From: Anodontia alba
Lineage: Eukaryota; Mollusca; Bivalvia; Lucinida; Lucinidae
Assembly (NCBI GenBank): GCA_964016985.1
Contig: OZ024827.1
Coordinates: forward strand, 14,774,374-14,838,373
Reading direction: 5' to 3'
Length of the DNA stretch: 64,000 bases
The first letter of the stretch is position 1. Every line of letters begins with the position of its first letter. The notes below the pieces were generated by a model. It made no database searches. It was not told the DNA's origin and worked only from the letters and a program-made list of their open reading frames with translations. Below are positions 1 through 10,591 of this stretch, piece after piece. A program made the translations under genes and the position numbers.

Positions 1-199
1 CTCGCTGTAGTATGGTATTTTTTTGTAAGGACCTTCACATAAGAAAAGGCGCGAAATTTCTTGAAAAAGTCGAAGTTTGGCTGTTGTTTTAATGTCTTGG
101 TAGCAAGCAAAATGGACGTAGGCAATGATAAGAATTTTCTTAGACTTTTTCATTCAAATTATTGGTATTTGTATTACTTTTATTGCCTTTTATGATATT

Positions 200-290
200 T
201 ATTATCAATCATAACTGCAGCAGACGACATTTGATTTTTTTATATTTTTAAGAGAAAATAAGTCTGGTAGTTCATGTGAATCATCTGTCT
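200..290. repeat. TTAA-C element, left half only
   Basis: Carries CAATCATAACTGCAGCAGAC and an AGAGAAAATAAG arm, then ends near 290 without the matching right arm. Confidence 0.6.
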
Positions 291-326
291 AACACCACAG
301 GCGCAGGTCAAACTGTGCACCCACAT

Positions 327-600
327 CACGAAAACACGCCTATATAATTTTGACCCCCTTAAACCCCACTTTTATATAGTAAAACTGGGGGTTACATGGG
401 TATACATTATTTTTATTATTTTTTCTTAAAACGTAGATTGTGGGTACTCGTTAGAACCGCCTCGCCGAGGCGGTTCTAACGAGTACCCACAATCTATGTT
501 TTGAGAAAAAATATGAAAAATATCAGAATTTTTTATCTGAAAAATTTCCTTTTTTGGTTGTAAAATTTTCAATATATTTGAATAGGCGTGTTTTCCTAAT
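327..600 (+). repeat. Family A palindromic element, copy A1
   Basis: Ends read CACGAAAACACGCCTATA and ATAGGCGTGTTTTCCTAATG. A GACCCCC/GGGG sub-hairpin (TTAAACCCCAC … GTGGGGTTTA type, spaced by TTTTATATAGT) is followed by a near-perfect hairpin around 455 with tip CGCCTCGCCGAGGCG. All six tip CpGs are retained. No target duplication is visible. Confidence 0.85.
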
Positions 601-868
601 GATGTCCGCGCTGTATGCATATCGTCTTTGTTGTTCGCTCAGAGAGTTTTCTGTCCACGCACAATAGAAAATCCGGAAAAGACGGAATTCAAAGAGTGGT
701 CTGAGTCTACATTTGATGTGTATATGTTTGCTTTCTGACTGAAGGTCGCGTTAATTTATTTTAATCGTCCAGGTGTATTTTTTTCTGTCTAACGTAGGCT
801 ATAAATGACGCGTTTATTTCTCGACGTGGATCGGTTATCCAGTTAGATACAGATTTACCGTAATTTCC

Positions 869-977
869 CTTACTATGCGGCCTGCGTGGCCGTGAGATTT
901 GATCACCCAAACGGATCACGAAATACCTAGTTCGAACCTAATTGGAGGCGAATGTACGGTGCCGCATAGCAAGGTAT
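869..977. repeat. 14-bp inverted repeat bracketing about 80 bp
   Basis: CCTTACTATGCGGC at the left is mirrored by GCCGCATAGCAAGG at the right. No other copy was seen. 601-868 and 978-1030 show nothing recognisable. Confidence 0.4.
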
Positions 978-1034
978 TTCGTTACCACCCTTCATCCTCG
1001 ATGTTGAATGAAACGTTACATAGCGCTACGTAAA

Positions 1035-1188
1035 ATTGTAGCAGGCAAAAATTTATTTTACTTTTTTTTTCCAGAGAAAATAAAACTTGACATTTCATAG
1101 CAGACGATTCACGTGAAATGTCAAGCCCTTTTCTGAAAGCAACAAAAAATGAAATTGTCGTCTGCTGCAGTTGTGATTATCGCTTTAA
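1035..1188. repeat. TTAA-C element
   Basis: Opposed arms around CAGACGATTCACGTGAAATG, with a right end TCGTCTGCTGCAGTTGTGAT then CGCTTTAA. The final TTAA at 1185-1188 is shared with the next element. Confidence 0.75.
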
Positions 1189-1344
1189 CATTTACTCCTC
1201 TCGTGGCTAATTCAGCAGAAGACACATTGGAGATATTTTTCTTATTTTTTTTCCCCAGAAAACAGGATTTCACTTTTCATGCAAATGGTCTACAATTCCA
1301 AAATGTCGTCTGCTGAAAATTTTACCTAGAGTGCTAAGCGTTAA
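1185..1344. repeat. TTAA-B element B1
   Basis: TTAA at 1185 and 1341. The right end AGAGTGCTAAGCG is canonical. The hairpin arm is asymmetric: the right arm lacks most of the stem. Confidence 0.8.
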
Positions 1345-1384
1345 GGTTTATTCCATCCGATCCTCACCATTCGGATACCTTCCT

Positions 1385-1577
1385 TTAACGCTTAGCACGC
1401 TGGGTAAAATTTTCAGCAGTCGACATTTTTAAATATATTTCATATTTGTCCGAGAAAACAGGATTTGACATTTCATGCAAATTGTCTCGATCGGAGACAA
1501 TTTGCATGAAATGCCAACTCCTGTTTAGCGGGAGAAATAAGAAAAATGTTCAAAATTTGTTCATTGCTCAGCGTTAA
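1385..1577. repeat. TTAA-B element B2
   Basis: TTAA at 1385 and 1574. Inner stem TTGACATTTCATGCAAATTG is mirrored across a GATC tip near 1490. The right terminal 40 bp are degraded. Confidence 0.85.
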
Positions 1578-1787
1578 CGCTTAGCACTCTGGGTAAAATT
1601 TTCAGCAGACGACATTTTGAAATATTTTTCTTATTTTTCCCAGAAAACAGGATTTGACATTTCATGCAAATTGGTCTCCTTAGGAGACAATTTGCATGAA
1701 ATGTCAAATCCTGTTTTCTGGGAAAAATAAGAAAAATAACATCATTTTGTCGTCTGCTGAAAATGCCCAGAGAGTGGTAAAGGTTAA
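1574..1787. repeat. TTAA-B element B3, near full-length reference copy
   Basis: TTAA at 1574 (shared with B2) and 1784. The left end is CGCTTAGCACTCTGGGTAAA; the right end CCCAGAGAGTGGTAAAGG. A stem of about 60 bp per arm meets at CTCCTTAGGAG, leaving almost no loop. Confidence 0.9.
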
Positions 1788-2236
1788 TAACGTACACAGC
1801 CTAAAATTTACGGATGGTGTTTCTAAAGGCACTGACAGTAAATTTAAACCTGGTCAGTTGCTTGGATCAGTGTGTTCTGGGTCTACTCTGTTTGCTCTGG
1901 CGTGACCACCCGAATGTTATGGTAAATACGGTAACTACTACGAAATCTACTAAAGAATGACAGTGTAATTAATCAAAGATGACGCTCTAATTTGTATGCG
2001 CACAGAGGTAAACACGGATCTAATAAACATGTTATCCAGTCAAAATATGTTTGTACATGTATTAGTAATGCACATGCATATAAAACTTATTCGAAACGTA
2101 ACAACTGCACTTAGTAGCAATAGGAAATGACGTCAGAGCCACTGGGGAAATACAAAGAAAAATAGTCATATATACCATAATAATGCTGTCAACATGCAGT
2201 GACAGCCCAGTCCAGCATGCACAGTTTACCGATCAC

Positions 2237-2323
2237 ACCCAGCGGGCATCTGACATTTATACAAGGTAGTCTCAACGTAGTCATGACGTTGAGGCGACGT
2301 TGTAGAAACGTTATGTACCCGCT
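2237..2323. repeat. Family Q element (ACGTTG-rich palindrome)
   Basis: Begins CCCAGCGGGCATCTGACATT and closes with GTTATGTACCCGCT around repeated GACGTTG motifs. 1788-2236 otherwise shows nothing recognisable. Confidence 0.6.
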
Positions 2324-2401
2324 CGACAGTTTATTGCAAATAATCATATTGCAGCTTACTCTCTTTCTTATGCTACAGGAAATACTTCTGGCTTTGCGAG
2401 G

Positions 2402-2508
2402 AAATTAAAACAAAAATAACTGAACAGAGCTGTCCTTTTATTCAAGGAAACGAATAAACATGGAATATCAAGCCTCCAGTTTCAGAGAAAATAAGCAAAC
2501 TTCATGTA
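2402..2508 (+). repeat. Dispersed repeat R, copy 1
   Basis: Shares GTCCTTTTATTCAA, then GGAATATC and AGCCTCCA, with 2973-3083, giving a direct repeat of about 105 bp on either side of A2 and B4. Confidence 0.65.
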
Positions 2509-2511
2509 CAT

Positions 2512-2821
2512 CACGAAAACATACCTATATAAATCTGACCCCCTTAAACCCCACTTTTATATAGTAAAACTGGGGTTTACAGGGGTATACATTATTTTTC
2601 TTATTTCTGCTCAAAAACATAGATTGTGGGTACTCGTTAGGAGGCGGTTCTAACGAGTACCCACAATTTCGTTAGAACCGCCTCGGCGAGGCGGTTCTAA
2701 CGAGTACCCACAATTATGTTTTTAGCATCAATATGAAAAATATCAGAATTTTTATCAGAAAAACTTTCAGTTTATGGTGCTGAATTTTTTCAATATATTT
2801 GAACAGGCGTGTTTTCGTAAT
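2512..2821 (+). repeat. Family A element, copy A2 with duplicated arm
   Basis: Longer than A1 because the GCGGTTCTAACGAGTACCCA arm occurs twice (about 2643 and 2690), with an extra CGTTAGAACCGCCTCG piece between. This looks like a slippage or hairpin-tip repair product. Confidence 0.85.
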
Positions 2822-2846
2822 GTTTTAAATCACCGCCTTCCCATAT

Positions 2847-2976
2847 TTAACCTTTATCACTCTCTGGTGTAATCCAGCAGATGACAAATTGATATTTTTC
2901 CTGTTGTTTGGAGAAAATAAGAAAACGTTTCAATATGTCGTCTGCTGAAAATTACACCCAGAGTGATGAGCGTTAA
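2847..2976. repeat. TTAA-B element B4, internally shortened
   Basis: TTAA at 2847 and 2973. Ends CCTTTATCACTCTCTGG and CCCAGAGTGATGAGCG are intact, but the TTGACATTTCATG stem is deleted, leaving only outer arms. Confidence 0.85.
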
Positions 2977-3083
2977 AACAAAACAAACAAAGACTGAACT
3001 GAACTGAGATGTCCTTTTATTCAAAGAAATGATTTACGTGGAATATCGAGCCTCCATTTTCAGAGAAAACAAGCAAATTACAT
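2973..3083 (+). repeat. Dispersed repeat R, copy 2
   Basis: Second copy of the segment at 2402-2508, with scattered substitutions. Confidence 0.65.
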
Positions 3084-3141
3084 GTATTTTAAACGCCATC
3101 TTCTAAAATTTGAACAGTTTATACCCAGATATGCAGCATCC

Positions 3142-3189
3142 TACCCCCGTCGTAACCCCGCTCCCCCCTCCCCACCCACCTCTCCCCTC
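3142..3189 (-). other. C-rich tract, potential G-quadruplex on the - strand
   Basis: C5, C4, C6, C4, C3 and C4 runs occur within 48 bp with short spacers. On the complementary strand this satisfies a four-G-tract pattern. Confidence 0.5.
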
Positions 3190-3332
3190 CTTATGGGGGA
3201 TGAATGTCGTACAGATCAAATAGTTGGAATTCATTGTACATTGTATTAATAAGGGAACAGCGCAGAGCAAAATCACAGTTACCTGTGCAGTATAAATCAG
3301 GAATTTTGTTGTTGAAAAAATGAACCACAGTA

Positions 3333-3406
3333 CATGTGGCGATCGAAGGCAGAGATCAGCCCGCGCATTTGCGCAGCCCGATCAGGGCCTTTGTTGCACA
3401 ATAATA
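3333..3406. repeat. Family K hairpin
   Basis: AGATCAGCCCGCGCATTTGC is mirrored by GCGCAGCCCGATCAGGGCC. Confidence 0.6.
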
Positions 3407-3500
3407 GAAGCACTGTAGAACATATCAACGAACAGACAAGGCCCAGCTCGTACTGTGCGGATCATAAGTTAATCTCAGTCTTGGCTGTTGGCATGATTTT

Positions 3501-3540
3501 TATTATTTATTATTATTATTATTATTACTACTATTATTTT
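3501..3540 (+). repeat. (TAT)n microsatellite
   Basis: TATTATTATTATT-type run with two ACTACT interruptions. Confidence 0.8.
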
Positions 3541-3625
3541 CACGTTGTGCACCATATATATTAGATCGTATTTTGATTTTTCTTTCAACATATTTGAGGT
3601 TTGTCAACAAAATGGAGCACTTGCG

Positions 3626-3702
3626 AACATTTTCGAACAGTGATTGCCACAATTAACCTGCGCTTCCGCGCAGGTTAATCGAGGCCTTCACTGTTCGCCT
3701 GA
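3626..3702. repeat. Family K hairpin near exon 3
   Basis: TTAACCTGCGC/GCGCAGGTTAA stem with CACTGTTCGCC right arm, about 100 bp upstream of the exon 3 acceptor. Confidence 0.6.
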
Positions 3703-3800
3703 ATATTGTACACTGTGGAATATGACCAGAGGCGAATGCCATGGCTAGCCTTTCTTTTGCTCGTGTGCATTAATTACCTCTCACGTTTGTGTATTTTCAG

Positions 3801-3920
3801 GCGTTCGTGGCGTCAGGAATCAATTTACAATTACAGTTTACCCCCAACTCATGGTCCGAGAGAGCCGAAGACCGAGTACCCACAAGAGATTATGTAGATT
3901 TTGAAAGAGAACAAGGAAAA
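3801..3920 (+). CDS. CBFB: CBFB exon 3 (internal coding exon)
   Basis: This block is 120 bp, 40 codons, phase 0 at both ends. It begins AFVASGINLQLQF, against AFVATGTNLSLQF in human CBFB, and ends YVDFEREQGK against YVDLEREAGK. One extra residue sits in the loop after the conserved SW, where vertebrates have GEQRQ. Gly, Asn and Gln equivalent to human G61, N63 and Q67, part of the RUNX-contact surface, are retained. An AG preceded by a pyrimidine run (TGTGTATTTTCAG) and a strong GTAAGT donor define the exon. The longer open frames running through either boundary have no family similarity outside it. Unlike exon 4 the exon is CpG-rich, as is the surrounding DNA. Confidence 0.95.
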
Positions 3921-4255
3921 GTAAGTACTTTGTTTCGTGCGTACAGACGGTATGGACATGCGCAGTTTACGCTTTCCGGTAGACAGTTATGTTATAATGT
4001 TGTCCACATTAATGGTTATAAATTTGGGAAATTTACTCGGTATGACTCTAGAGTATACTGAGCATTAATTATGAGAACACCGAAAGGGGATAGGGCGGGT
4101 AGAGAGAAAATCGACCTTCACACACACACACACAAACAAGTCCAGCCGTTAATGCCATATTCCTTCATCCCCGCCCCAAAAATTCTTTCTAGTTTTGGAA
4201 CAGAATACTTTTGTGTCGATCCCTACTATCTGTTACTTTTCTAAGTAATCTCAAG

Positions 4256-4325
4256 GGGCACGCAGCAATATCAACAACAAGCAACGTCATGACTTGATGC
4301 AACGATGTCTAAACGTCATGTGCCT
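4256..4325. repeat. Family Q element, short
   Basis: GGGGCACGCAGC left end and AACGTCATGTGCCT right end, with ACGTCATGACTTGATGC inside. Confidence 0.45.
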
Positions 4326-4404
4326 AAGTGAATGATCTGAAATTGTTTCTTCGTGTGCCTAAATATTATTGTTATTCATTTAATGCTTGAGGTAATCCAA
4401 TTAA

Positions 4405-4475
4405 CATTCAATGTCACAACAACGTCGTTTCGACGTCGAAACGACGTTGTTGCGACGTCGAGTGTTTGCTGGAAA
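4405..4475. repeat. Family Q palindrome
   Basis: ACAACGTCGTTTCGACGTCG runs into its own reverse complement (CGAAACGACGTTGTTGCGAC), giving a CpG-rich stem with no loop. Confidence 0.6.
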
Positions 4476-4683
4476 TCTGCTTAATGATAATGATTTCCTT
4501 CTTCATCTTTTATTCTTTGCTTACAAAACACCAGTGTTAACACGTGTTAGAAAAATTAACATCTGAGGGGGGTAAATCAAATTGTGACATAATTCTTGTG
4601 TGTGCACGTGCAAGGTGAATAAATTACTGCAAAAATAAGGTGTGGTCCAAGACTCCAGAAAAGAAGGAGTGCAGATTTTTCTT

Positions 4684-4685
<2 letters not shown>

Positions 4686-4715
<30 letters not shown>
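4686..4715 (+). repeat. T30 homopolymer
   Basis: Thirty uninterrupted T. The local open frame with a lysine run on the other strand is an artefact of it. Confidence 0.95.
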
Positions 4716-4719
<4 letters not shown>

Positions 4720-4860
4720 CTTACGTACCAGTACTCATTATAATCGCCCAGCCATTTCTGCAATAAAAAGTATTCACTAGAATCGTTTCGGTTACGAATA
4801 ATTGCACTCAAAACTAACACATTGTATTTTTTTAAAATTATACAAGAGCCGTGCCAGACA

Positions 4861-4957
4861 AATCGCATGAAATGTAAAACCCTGTTTTCTGGGAAAAATA
4901 AGAAAAATATTTCAAAATGTCGTCTGCTGAAATTTTACCCAGAGTGCTAAGCGTTAA
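4861..4957. repeat. TTAA-B right half only (B5)
   Basis: Starts exactly at the hairpin apex side (GCATGAAATGTAAAACCCTG) and ends canonical AGAGTGCTAAGCGTTAA. No left arm precedes it. Confidence 0.75.
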
Positions 4958-5241
4958 AAAAGGGAAGTTATATCCGTAAGGAGTTCCTGGTCAGGGTACA
5001 TTTACATATCTTACTTTCAATTTTATGCCCATGAGAAGGAAGAAGTCACATACAAAGAAAGAATCACGTAACAAGGCTTACATTATTTAACCGGAATAAT
5101 ACAACAATAGTTCTACATTATTAACCGGAATATCGCGATATTTTTGCATCGCAGTCACTGCTGATGCAACCATTAATTGAACCGCGGCGTTAGAAAATGT
5201 ACATTTGGAATGTGCGCCCAGTATTCGGAACACAGCCACGT

Positions 5242-5516
5242 CACGAAAACATGCATGTATACTGCTGACCCCCTTAAACTCCACTTTTATATAGTAAACT
5301 GGGGTTTACAGGAGTATACATTATTTTTTCTTATTTCTGCTCAAAAACATAGATTGTGGGTACTCGTTAGAACCGCCTCGGCGAGGCGGTTCTAACGAGT
5401 ACCCAAAATCTATGTTTTGGGGGCAAATATGAAAAATATCAGAATTTTTATCTGATTTTTTTTTAGTTTTTGGTGGTAAAATTTTCAGTACATTTGAATA
5501 GGATAGTTTTCATTAT
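5242..5516 (+). repeat. Family A element, copy A3
   Basis: Tip CGCCTCGGCGAGGCG is intact with six CpGs. The right terminus is decayed (GGATAGTTTTCATTATG). Confidence 0.8.
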
Positions 5517-5544
5517 GATTTTTTTTTTCTTTTTCATGGGAACA

Positions 5545-5642
5545 GCTAAGACTTTGATCAGCTTGTGCGCGGATGCGCAGGCTGATTTGAGTTTTCGTTG
5601 TGCGCACATATCAGAAGGTACGTTTTCTCGCGTTGCGGCTTA
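5545..5642. repeat. Family I element, right half
   Basis: GATGCGCAGGCTGATTTGAG, then GCGCACATATCAGAAGGTAC and TTGCGGCTTA, the usual right end of I. Confidence 0.65.
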
Positions 5643-5891
5643 ATCAATTTTCTCTTTCCTAACAATACCACTCCCGGGGTTTGTGTCATGCCAAAACCCG
5701 TCTTCTTGATATGCATATGGCGTATACCCAGTTGACGTTGTGGACATGCGCAGCGTTGTCTAGACATGTGCAGTTCGCTTCTTAAACACACAATGTTTAA
5801 GGGGATTTGATAAATCATGTAGCTTTCTGCTATATTAACAAGTGAGACAATGTTTGGAACCTGTTTGCTTTGCAGCACACTAAGTCTCTAC

Positions 5892-5996
5892 TGGAAAGGG
5901 ATCTATCTACACTATATATGGAAAGAATTTGCTCCCAACGGGCTTCCTTTTAGAGTAGACTCTTTTCAGAAGGGAGGCAAAACAGTTTTGACAGCG
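5892..5996. repeat. Family O element
   Basis: GAAAGAATTTGCTCCCAACGG hairpin side and TTTTAGAGTAGACTCTTTTC then AGAAGGGAGGCAAAAC. Confidence 0.6.
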
Positions 5997-6225
5997 TAGC
6001 CTCTAAATAACCTAAAGGCGCTGCGGTTGCGAGAAAAGTCACCAACGTCCGATAGACCGAGGCTAGTGTACAGATCTGCTCAATTTTCTTTGTTTGTATT
6101 AAAGTATTGTTTCAAGAATTGAAAAAAAAAAAAATGTGGCGGATAAGCTATTGTGGGTGTTTTAGTGCAGTCGGTGTTTTTTTGTTTTTTTTTTTTTTAA
6201 CACCGCTGTTAAGGTATCCTTTCTT

Positions 6226-6415
6226 TTTAACCCCAGTCCTGCTGAACCCAGATATGCCCTGCCTTTGCAAACAGTGTAGATCCAGATCAGTTGGCTTCTG
6301 CCAACTGATCTTGATCTGCACTGTTTGTCATTAGGTATGCTTGATCAAGTAATCTGATTGCCTCAAGATTAGAAATGGGCGGGCCATCTTAATTTATTCA
6401 GCATGACAAGGTTAA
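6226..6415 (+). repeat. TTAA-D element D1
   Basis: TTAA at 6226 and 6412. Left end CCCCAGTCCTGCTGAACCC, right end TTTATTCAGCATGACAAGG. The hairpin tip is shortened to GTTGGCTTCTGCCAAC. Confidence 0.85.
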
Positions 6416-6856
6416 ATCAGAAGAAATATTTCGCGAGTTTGTCGTCACGGAAGTTACCTGGAGTAACGGTTACTGTTACTGTAAACATAATAATTTATGG
6501 GAACGTAAATTTCATCGACCCCGCCATTTGTCAAGTTAATGATAAATTATTTATTATACTGTTGTCTTTGGAACTGCGTCTTAGAAATATTTTCTGTCAT
6601 ATCTATAGGACAACACGTGTTATTTCTTTATACTTGAACGTCTTAATGTTATATTTCTAATGGACCTATCAATGTTCCCCCGGAGCGTGGCGGTGGCGGG
6701 GATACCTTGGGTATAAACAGCAAAATATCCCTGTCCCCGGGAATTCAATATAGATAGGGGTTTTAGAAATTCTTCAGGAAAATAAGCGAAAAATCTTTAA
6801 TGTCTTTAAAGAATCGTCCATAATTGTGCCTGTCCTGTTAAAGTTTCCCCTGGGAT

Positions 6857-6936
6857 ATGTGCGGACATCGTAGGCCCGGATCAGCCTGTGCATCCGCGCC
6901 GTCTGATCAGGGCCGTTATTGGCCGCTTATAGGATC
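6857..6936. repeat. Family K hairpin
   Basis: CCCGGATCAGCCTGTGCATC against CGTCTGATCAGGGCC, with GCCGCTTATAGGATCG downstream. Confidence 0.6.
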
Positions 6937-7097
6937 GTTGGCTACAGTAGAATACATAGAGGTACACCAAAGGTATCCGATTGTTCTGCTTCTCAGACTG
7001 ATCTGAATACTCTTGTACGCCTTCTTTGTCCTGCCCATACGTTAATTACGTTTTGGGAAACAAAATTTTGAGACGGGGCACAGCATTTCCTACAAGA

Positions 7098-7276
7098 TTG
7101 TGCACCCAGCGAAGACTCAGATCAGCCTGCGCGTCCGCGCAGTCTGATCAGAGTCATCACAGGACACTCTCTGGGTAGCTCAGTATCCAAAGCGTCATAA
7201 GCCAGAGAGTAAAGACTCTAGTCAGTCTGTGTGGCAGGCTGATCTGAGTCTTCGCAGGGCGCACATGCAGTCTTGC
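7098..7276. repeat. Family I element, two-hairpin form
   Basis: First hairpin AGCGAAGACTCAGATCAGCC; second ends CTGATCTGAGTCTTCGCAGG. Both are joined by a GGCTATCCAAAG-like spacer. Confidence 0.65.
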
Positions 7277-7518
7277 AGGAAAAATGCTTTACCAACGAAT
7301 CGTGTGCATTCACTGCGATGTCTTTTACGAGTTGTCTCTCTTTGCATCGTTCATTTGCACAAGAATTCTAGGGGAAAACACGTTTAGCAAACAGTGGCAA
7401 AACGAACAGTTTGATCAGGAACTACATGATCAGCCAGCACTTTTGGATATATTGCATATGAGTCAAAATAGTTACTGACATTTTAGGACAAGAACGATAA
7501 ATGTACGGTCAATCTTTA

Positions 7519-7652
7519 CGATGTCCGAAGCCTGCGCGCGCATCCCTGAGGTCTTCGCTGTGTAGCTGAAGACACATGCGTTCCTTTGCTATCCAAAGGG
7601 CCCCAGCGAGGGTTGATCGTAGTCCTCACTGCGCGCATGTGTCGGAGGGTAC
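7519..7652. repeat. Family I element, degenerate
   Basis: GATGTCCGAAGCCTGCGCGC left and CATGTGTCGGAGGGTAC right. The inner stem is eroded. Confidence 0.45.
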
Positions 7653-7690
7653 TTCTAAAGCCATAAATTGCTATAAAATGTAAATTTAGA

Positions 7691-7860
7691 TGGCCCTTAA
7701 AGCGTCAATCACACGTGCAGCAAACGACATTTTCATTGTTTTTTTTTATTTATTTATTGTTTTTTTTTTCAATCATCTGCTAAATGTCAAGTTTTATTTT
7801 CTCTGAAAAAAAAAATAACCAAAGATAGAAAGTTTTTGTTGCAATTTTGCTTTAAAAGAG
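7691..7860. repeat. TTAA-C element
   Basis: CCCTTAAAGCGTCAATCACA left end. The T-rich arm TTTTTTTATTTATTTATTG and the ATGTCAAGTTTTATTTTCTC right arm are present; the right terminus is eroded. Confidence 0.7.
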
Positions 7861-8009
7861 ATAATAGAAGCTTTAAGAGTTAATTGAATCCGTTGCGTTA
7901 CTTCACTAGTGTTCCAGTACAACTTACAGCTTACAAGTTACTATATATAGTGTACAAGTGCCATGAAGTACAGCTTTTGTTCGGTCGTGTAAAAAGTAGC
8001 GCTTATAAG

Positions 8010-8080
8010 CGAGCAGCGAAGGTCCATAGCAGCCTGCGCGTCCGCGCGGTATGATCGTTCCTTCTCTGTTCTCACTGACA
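8010..8080. repeat. Family K hairpin
   Basis: AGCAGCCTGCGCGTCCGCGC core with eroded right arm. Confidence 0.5.
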
Positions 8081-8219
8081 AAATACCGTTAATGATTTTT
8101 TTTTCTAACACTACTGAGTTCATGCACTTTATGGGCGCTGGGTAGCGATTTTCCACTGAGCGAGAAACGAATGAAAGAAATCCGCCTGAATCGTTCGGGT
8201 TATCTCTTTCCACCAATGC

Positions 8220-8408
8220 ACCAGTCCCAACAGCAGCAGACTAAATTCTGAGAAATATATATTATATTTTCCGAGAAAATAAGGCTTGACATTTTATGTG
8301 AAGTGTCTGTTGATTCACATGAAATATCAAGCCATATATTCTCTCCGAAAATTAAATGCAAAAAAAAAAAAAAAATGTCCTCTGCTACAATTTTGAGCGC
8401 CGCTTTAA
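8220..8408. repeat. TTAA-C element
   Basis: AAAATAAGGCTTGACATTTTATGTG is mirrored through GATTCACATGAAATATCAAG, with an A16 run in the right arm and an end at GCGCCGCTTTAAG. Confidence 0.75.
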
Positions 8409-9179
8409 GTCCTAAAGCCCCTTTGATGCTGATTTGTTTATTTTTATGCTCCTTGTAATAGCTTTGATCCTTTGCCCTTTTTTAATTAACCCCAATCTTG
8501 ATAATTGATTTAATAATAAAATTTATTGCTAAATTTTCTTGTCCATTAATCCGAAATTTCTTAGCCCTTTCAGTCTCTAACGTGTTTATGAAGGATTTAA
8601 CCCCAAAGCAATATTTTAATTGTAACGTAATAATAATAAATGATGAAAGTACAATAATGCACTTTGAAGGAAAATGTAACAAATAACGAAAGTTCAAGTT
8701 TTTTTTTTAAATAATTTGCAGCAGGTGGGAATGATAATGTCTCAGAAAAATTAGTCACCGCATTAAATTTGAAATTTGTCCGTTTTTTGATCAAATAAAG
8801 CGATTGGAATCTTTTGAGATCTGCAAAGAAATTGTTGATAGCGGGACTTCACCTGTCCGTAGGGTTCAACATTTTATTGGCCTCCGCTTTTATAACATGA
8901 GATCTCATTGGATAATTAACTAATAAATTTTCAGACTGGTTCTAAGATCGGATTTATTTCTTTTGTTGAACGGACAGGTTGTCATTTCCGAGGGTTTCTT
9001 AATGACCTTTAACAGTAATATTATTATTTGATCAGAAAAATTAATGTTCGCACAGTTCCGTAGGCTTTCTTCTTTAATTTTATGAAAATCGGAAAATTGT
9101 TTTTGAAATGAAGAACTCTTCTCAAGACAAACTGATCCTGCTTTGCTAACGACTCGCTTTTGCTGAAATGGCCTTCCAT

Positions 9180-9415
9180 TACGAAAACACGCCTATTCAA
9201 ATATATTGAAAATTTTACCACCAAAAAAATGAAAATTTTCAGATAAAAAAATTCCTATATTTTACATATTTCTGCTAAAAACATAAATTGTAGGTACTCG
9301 TTAGAACCGTTTTTAGCAGAAATAAGAAAAATAATGTATATCCCTGTAAACCCCAGTTTTACTATATAAAAGTGGGGTTTAAGGGGGTCAAAATTGTATA
9401 GGCACGTTTTCGTGA
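9180..9415 (-). repeat. Family A element, copy A4, tip deleted
   Basis: Reverse orientation. One hairpin arm stops at CGTTAGAACCG and runs straight into the TTTTTAGCAGAAATAAG flank, so the tip and most of one arm are missing. Confidence 0.8.
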
Positions 9416-9428
9416 TGCATGTAAACGC

Positions 9429-9593
9429 TTAACGCTCAGCACACTGATTAAAAAATCAGCAAACGACATTTCAAAATAGTTTTCTTCTTTTTCCCCAGAA
9501 AATAGGCTTTGGCATTTCATGCAAATTGTCTCCTTCAGAAAAACATCATCATTTTGTCGTCTGCTGAATTAACCCAGTGAGTGTAAAGATTAA
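9429..9593. repeat. TTAA-B element B6
   Basis: TTAA at 9429 and 9590. The hairpin is truncated just past TTGTCTCCTT, so the right inner arm is absent. Confidence 0.8.
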
Positions 9594-9690
9594 AGCGTCT
9601 TCAAAATTGTACCAGACGGCATTCTTATTTTACTGTTATAATTTTTTCCTGGCAAATAAATCTTGGCACACCAACTGATTCACAAGAAAA
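9590..9690. repeat. TTAA-C left half abutting B6
   Basis: TTAAAGCGTCTTCAAAATTG then CAGACGGCATTC. It shares its TTAA with B6 and lacks a right half. Confidence 0.5.
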
Positions 9691-9841
9691 TTAATAATCA
9701 TATTTTCTCGAAAGGGAAATAATGATAAATAAAAAAAAGAACATTGCAGAATTAAGGTTGCTGTTGTATTAAACACACAATTACCTTCATCGATGACGGT
9801 ATTTAGGCATGTCCATAATCTAGGGCATGTATCAACGTCAA

Positions 9842-9906
9842 CCCCAGCGGGCACATGACGTTTATACAACGTTGATGCGACGTTGTTTAAACGCCATGCG
9901 CCTGCC
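9842..9906. repeat. Family Q element
   Basis: CCCCAGCGGGCACATGACG to CGCCTGCCGGG around ACAACGTTGATGCGACGTTG. Confidence 0.6.
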
Positions 9907-10591
9907 GGGACAGAAGTAAAAATGGGATGTGTGTGTTGTGGGGGGCGGGGCAGGGTGACTGGTAGAAAAAAGGAGGAAGAAGAGTGGGTTTAAAAATGAA
10001 ATGAAGAAAAGAAAAGAATGAAACTTCAAATAGGCTGGTGTTTCCAGGGATTTTCTTGCAATGTTGGCACCATTTTCTAAACTGGGCGTGGTCGTGATTT
10101 TTTAAGCTTTCTGTTTAAATATAGTCTATTCTTAACTTAAAACTTTTTTTTATGTCTGATAATAAGACGTGATCCCAAATAAATGTGTTGACTTTTAGTT
10201 TGTTGAAGTTTCAAGATGACAATTTTACAACATTTTAATACTGGTATGGTTTTAACCCCTGAACTTTGCATATTTAATGAGGTGGCGTGTGTATGCGGAA
10301 ATAAGGGTGAAAGGCGAGTAGCGATAAATCTCCATGTTCGTGGACGCTTGGGTTCATTGGCAGTCGCCCTGATGTAATATTAAGTATAGTTTACCAGATG
10401 ATTTGTGAGGTGTTACATTTCTTGAGCTCTTACCGCCATTGTTTCTACGCCATACTGCGTGTCACGTGATGTCACTGTGGGCGTGACCCGCTACTACGCG
10501 GGGTAGGGGTCAATACGTACCCCATCACTCTTTGGGTGTCGTGATTTAGTAGCGAGCACTCTTGACAGAAACTATCTGAACCGTAAAGTAA

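Noticed and set aside
1561..1797. Short ORF inside B3, with similar ones in other B, C and D copies
   Set aside because: The same peptide fragments recur wherever the palindromic repeats occur; no independent coding evidence.
1..3800. CBFB exons 1 and 2
   Set aside because: No block resembling the conserved N-terminal RDRPHEER region with splice sites was found on the + strand; they are assumed to lie upstream.
3789..4061. Longer open frame through exon 3
   Set aside because: Residues before 3801 and after 3920 have no CBFB similarity and are outside clear AG and GTAAGT sites.
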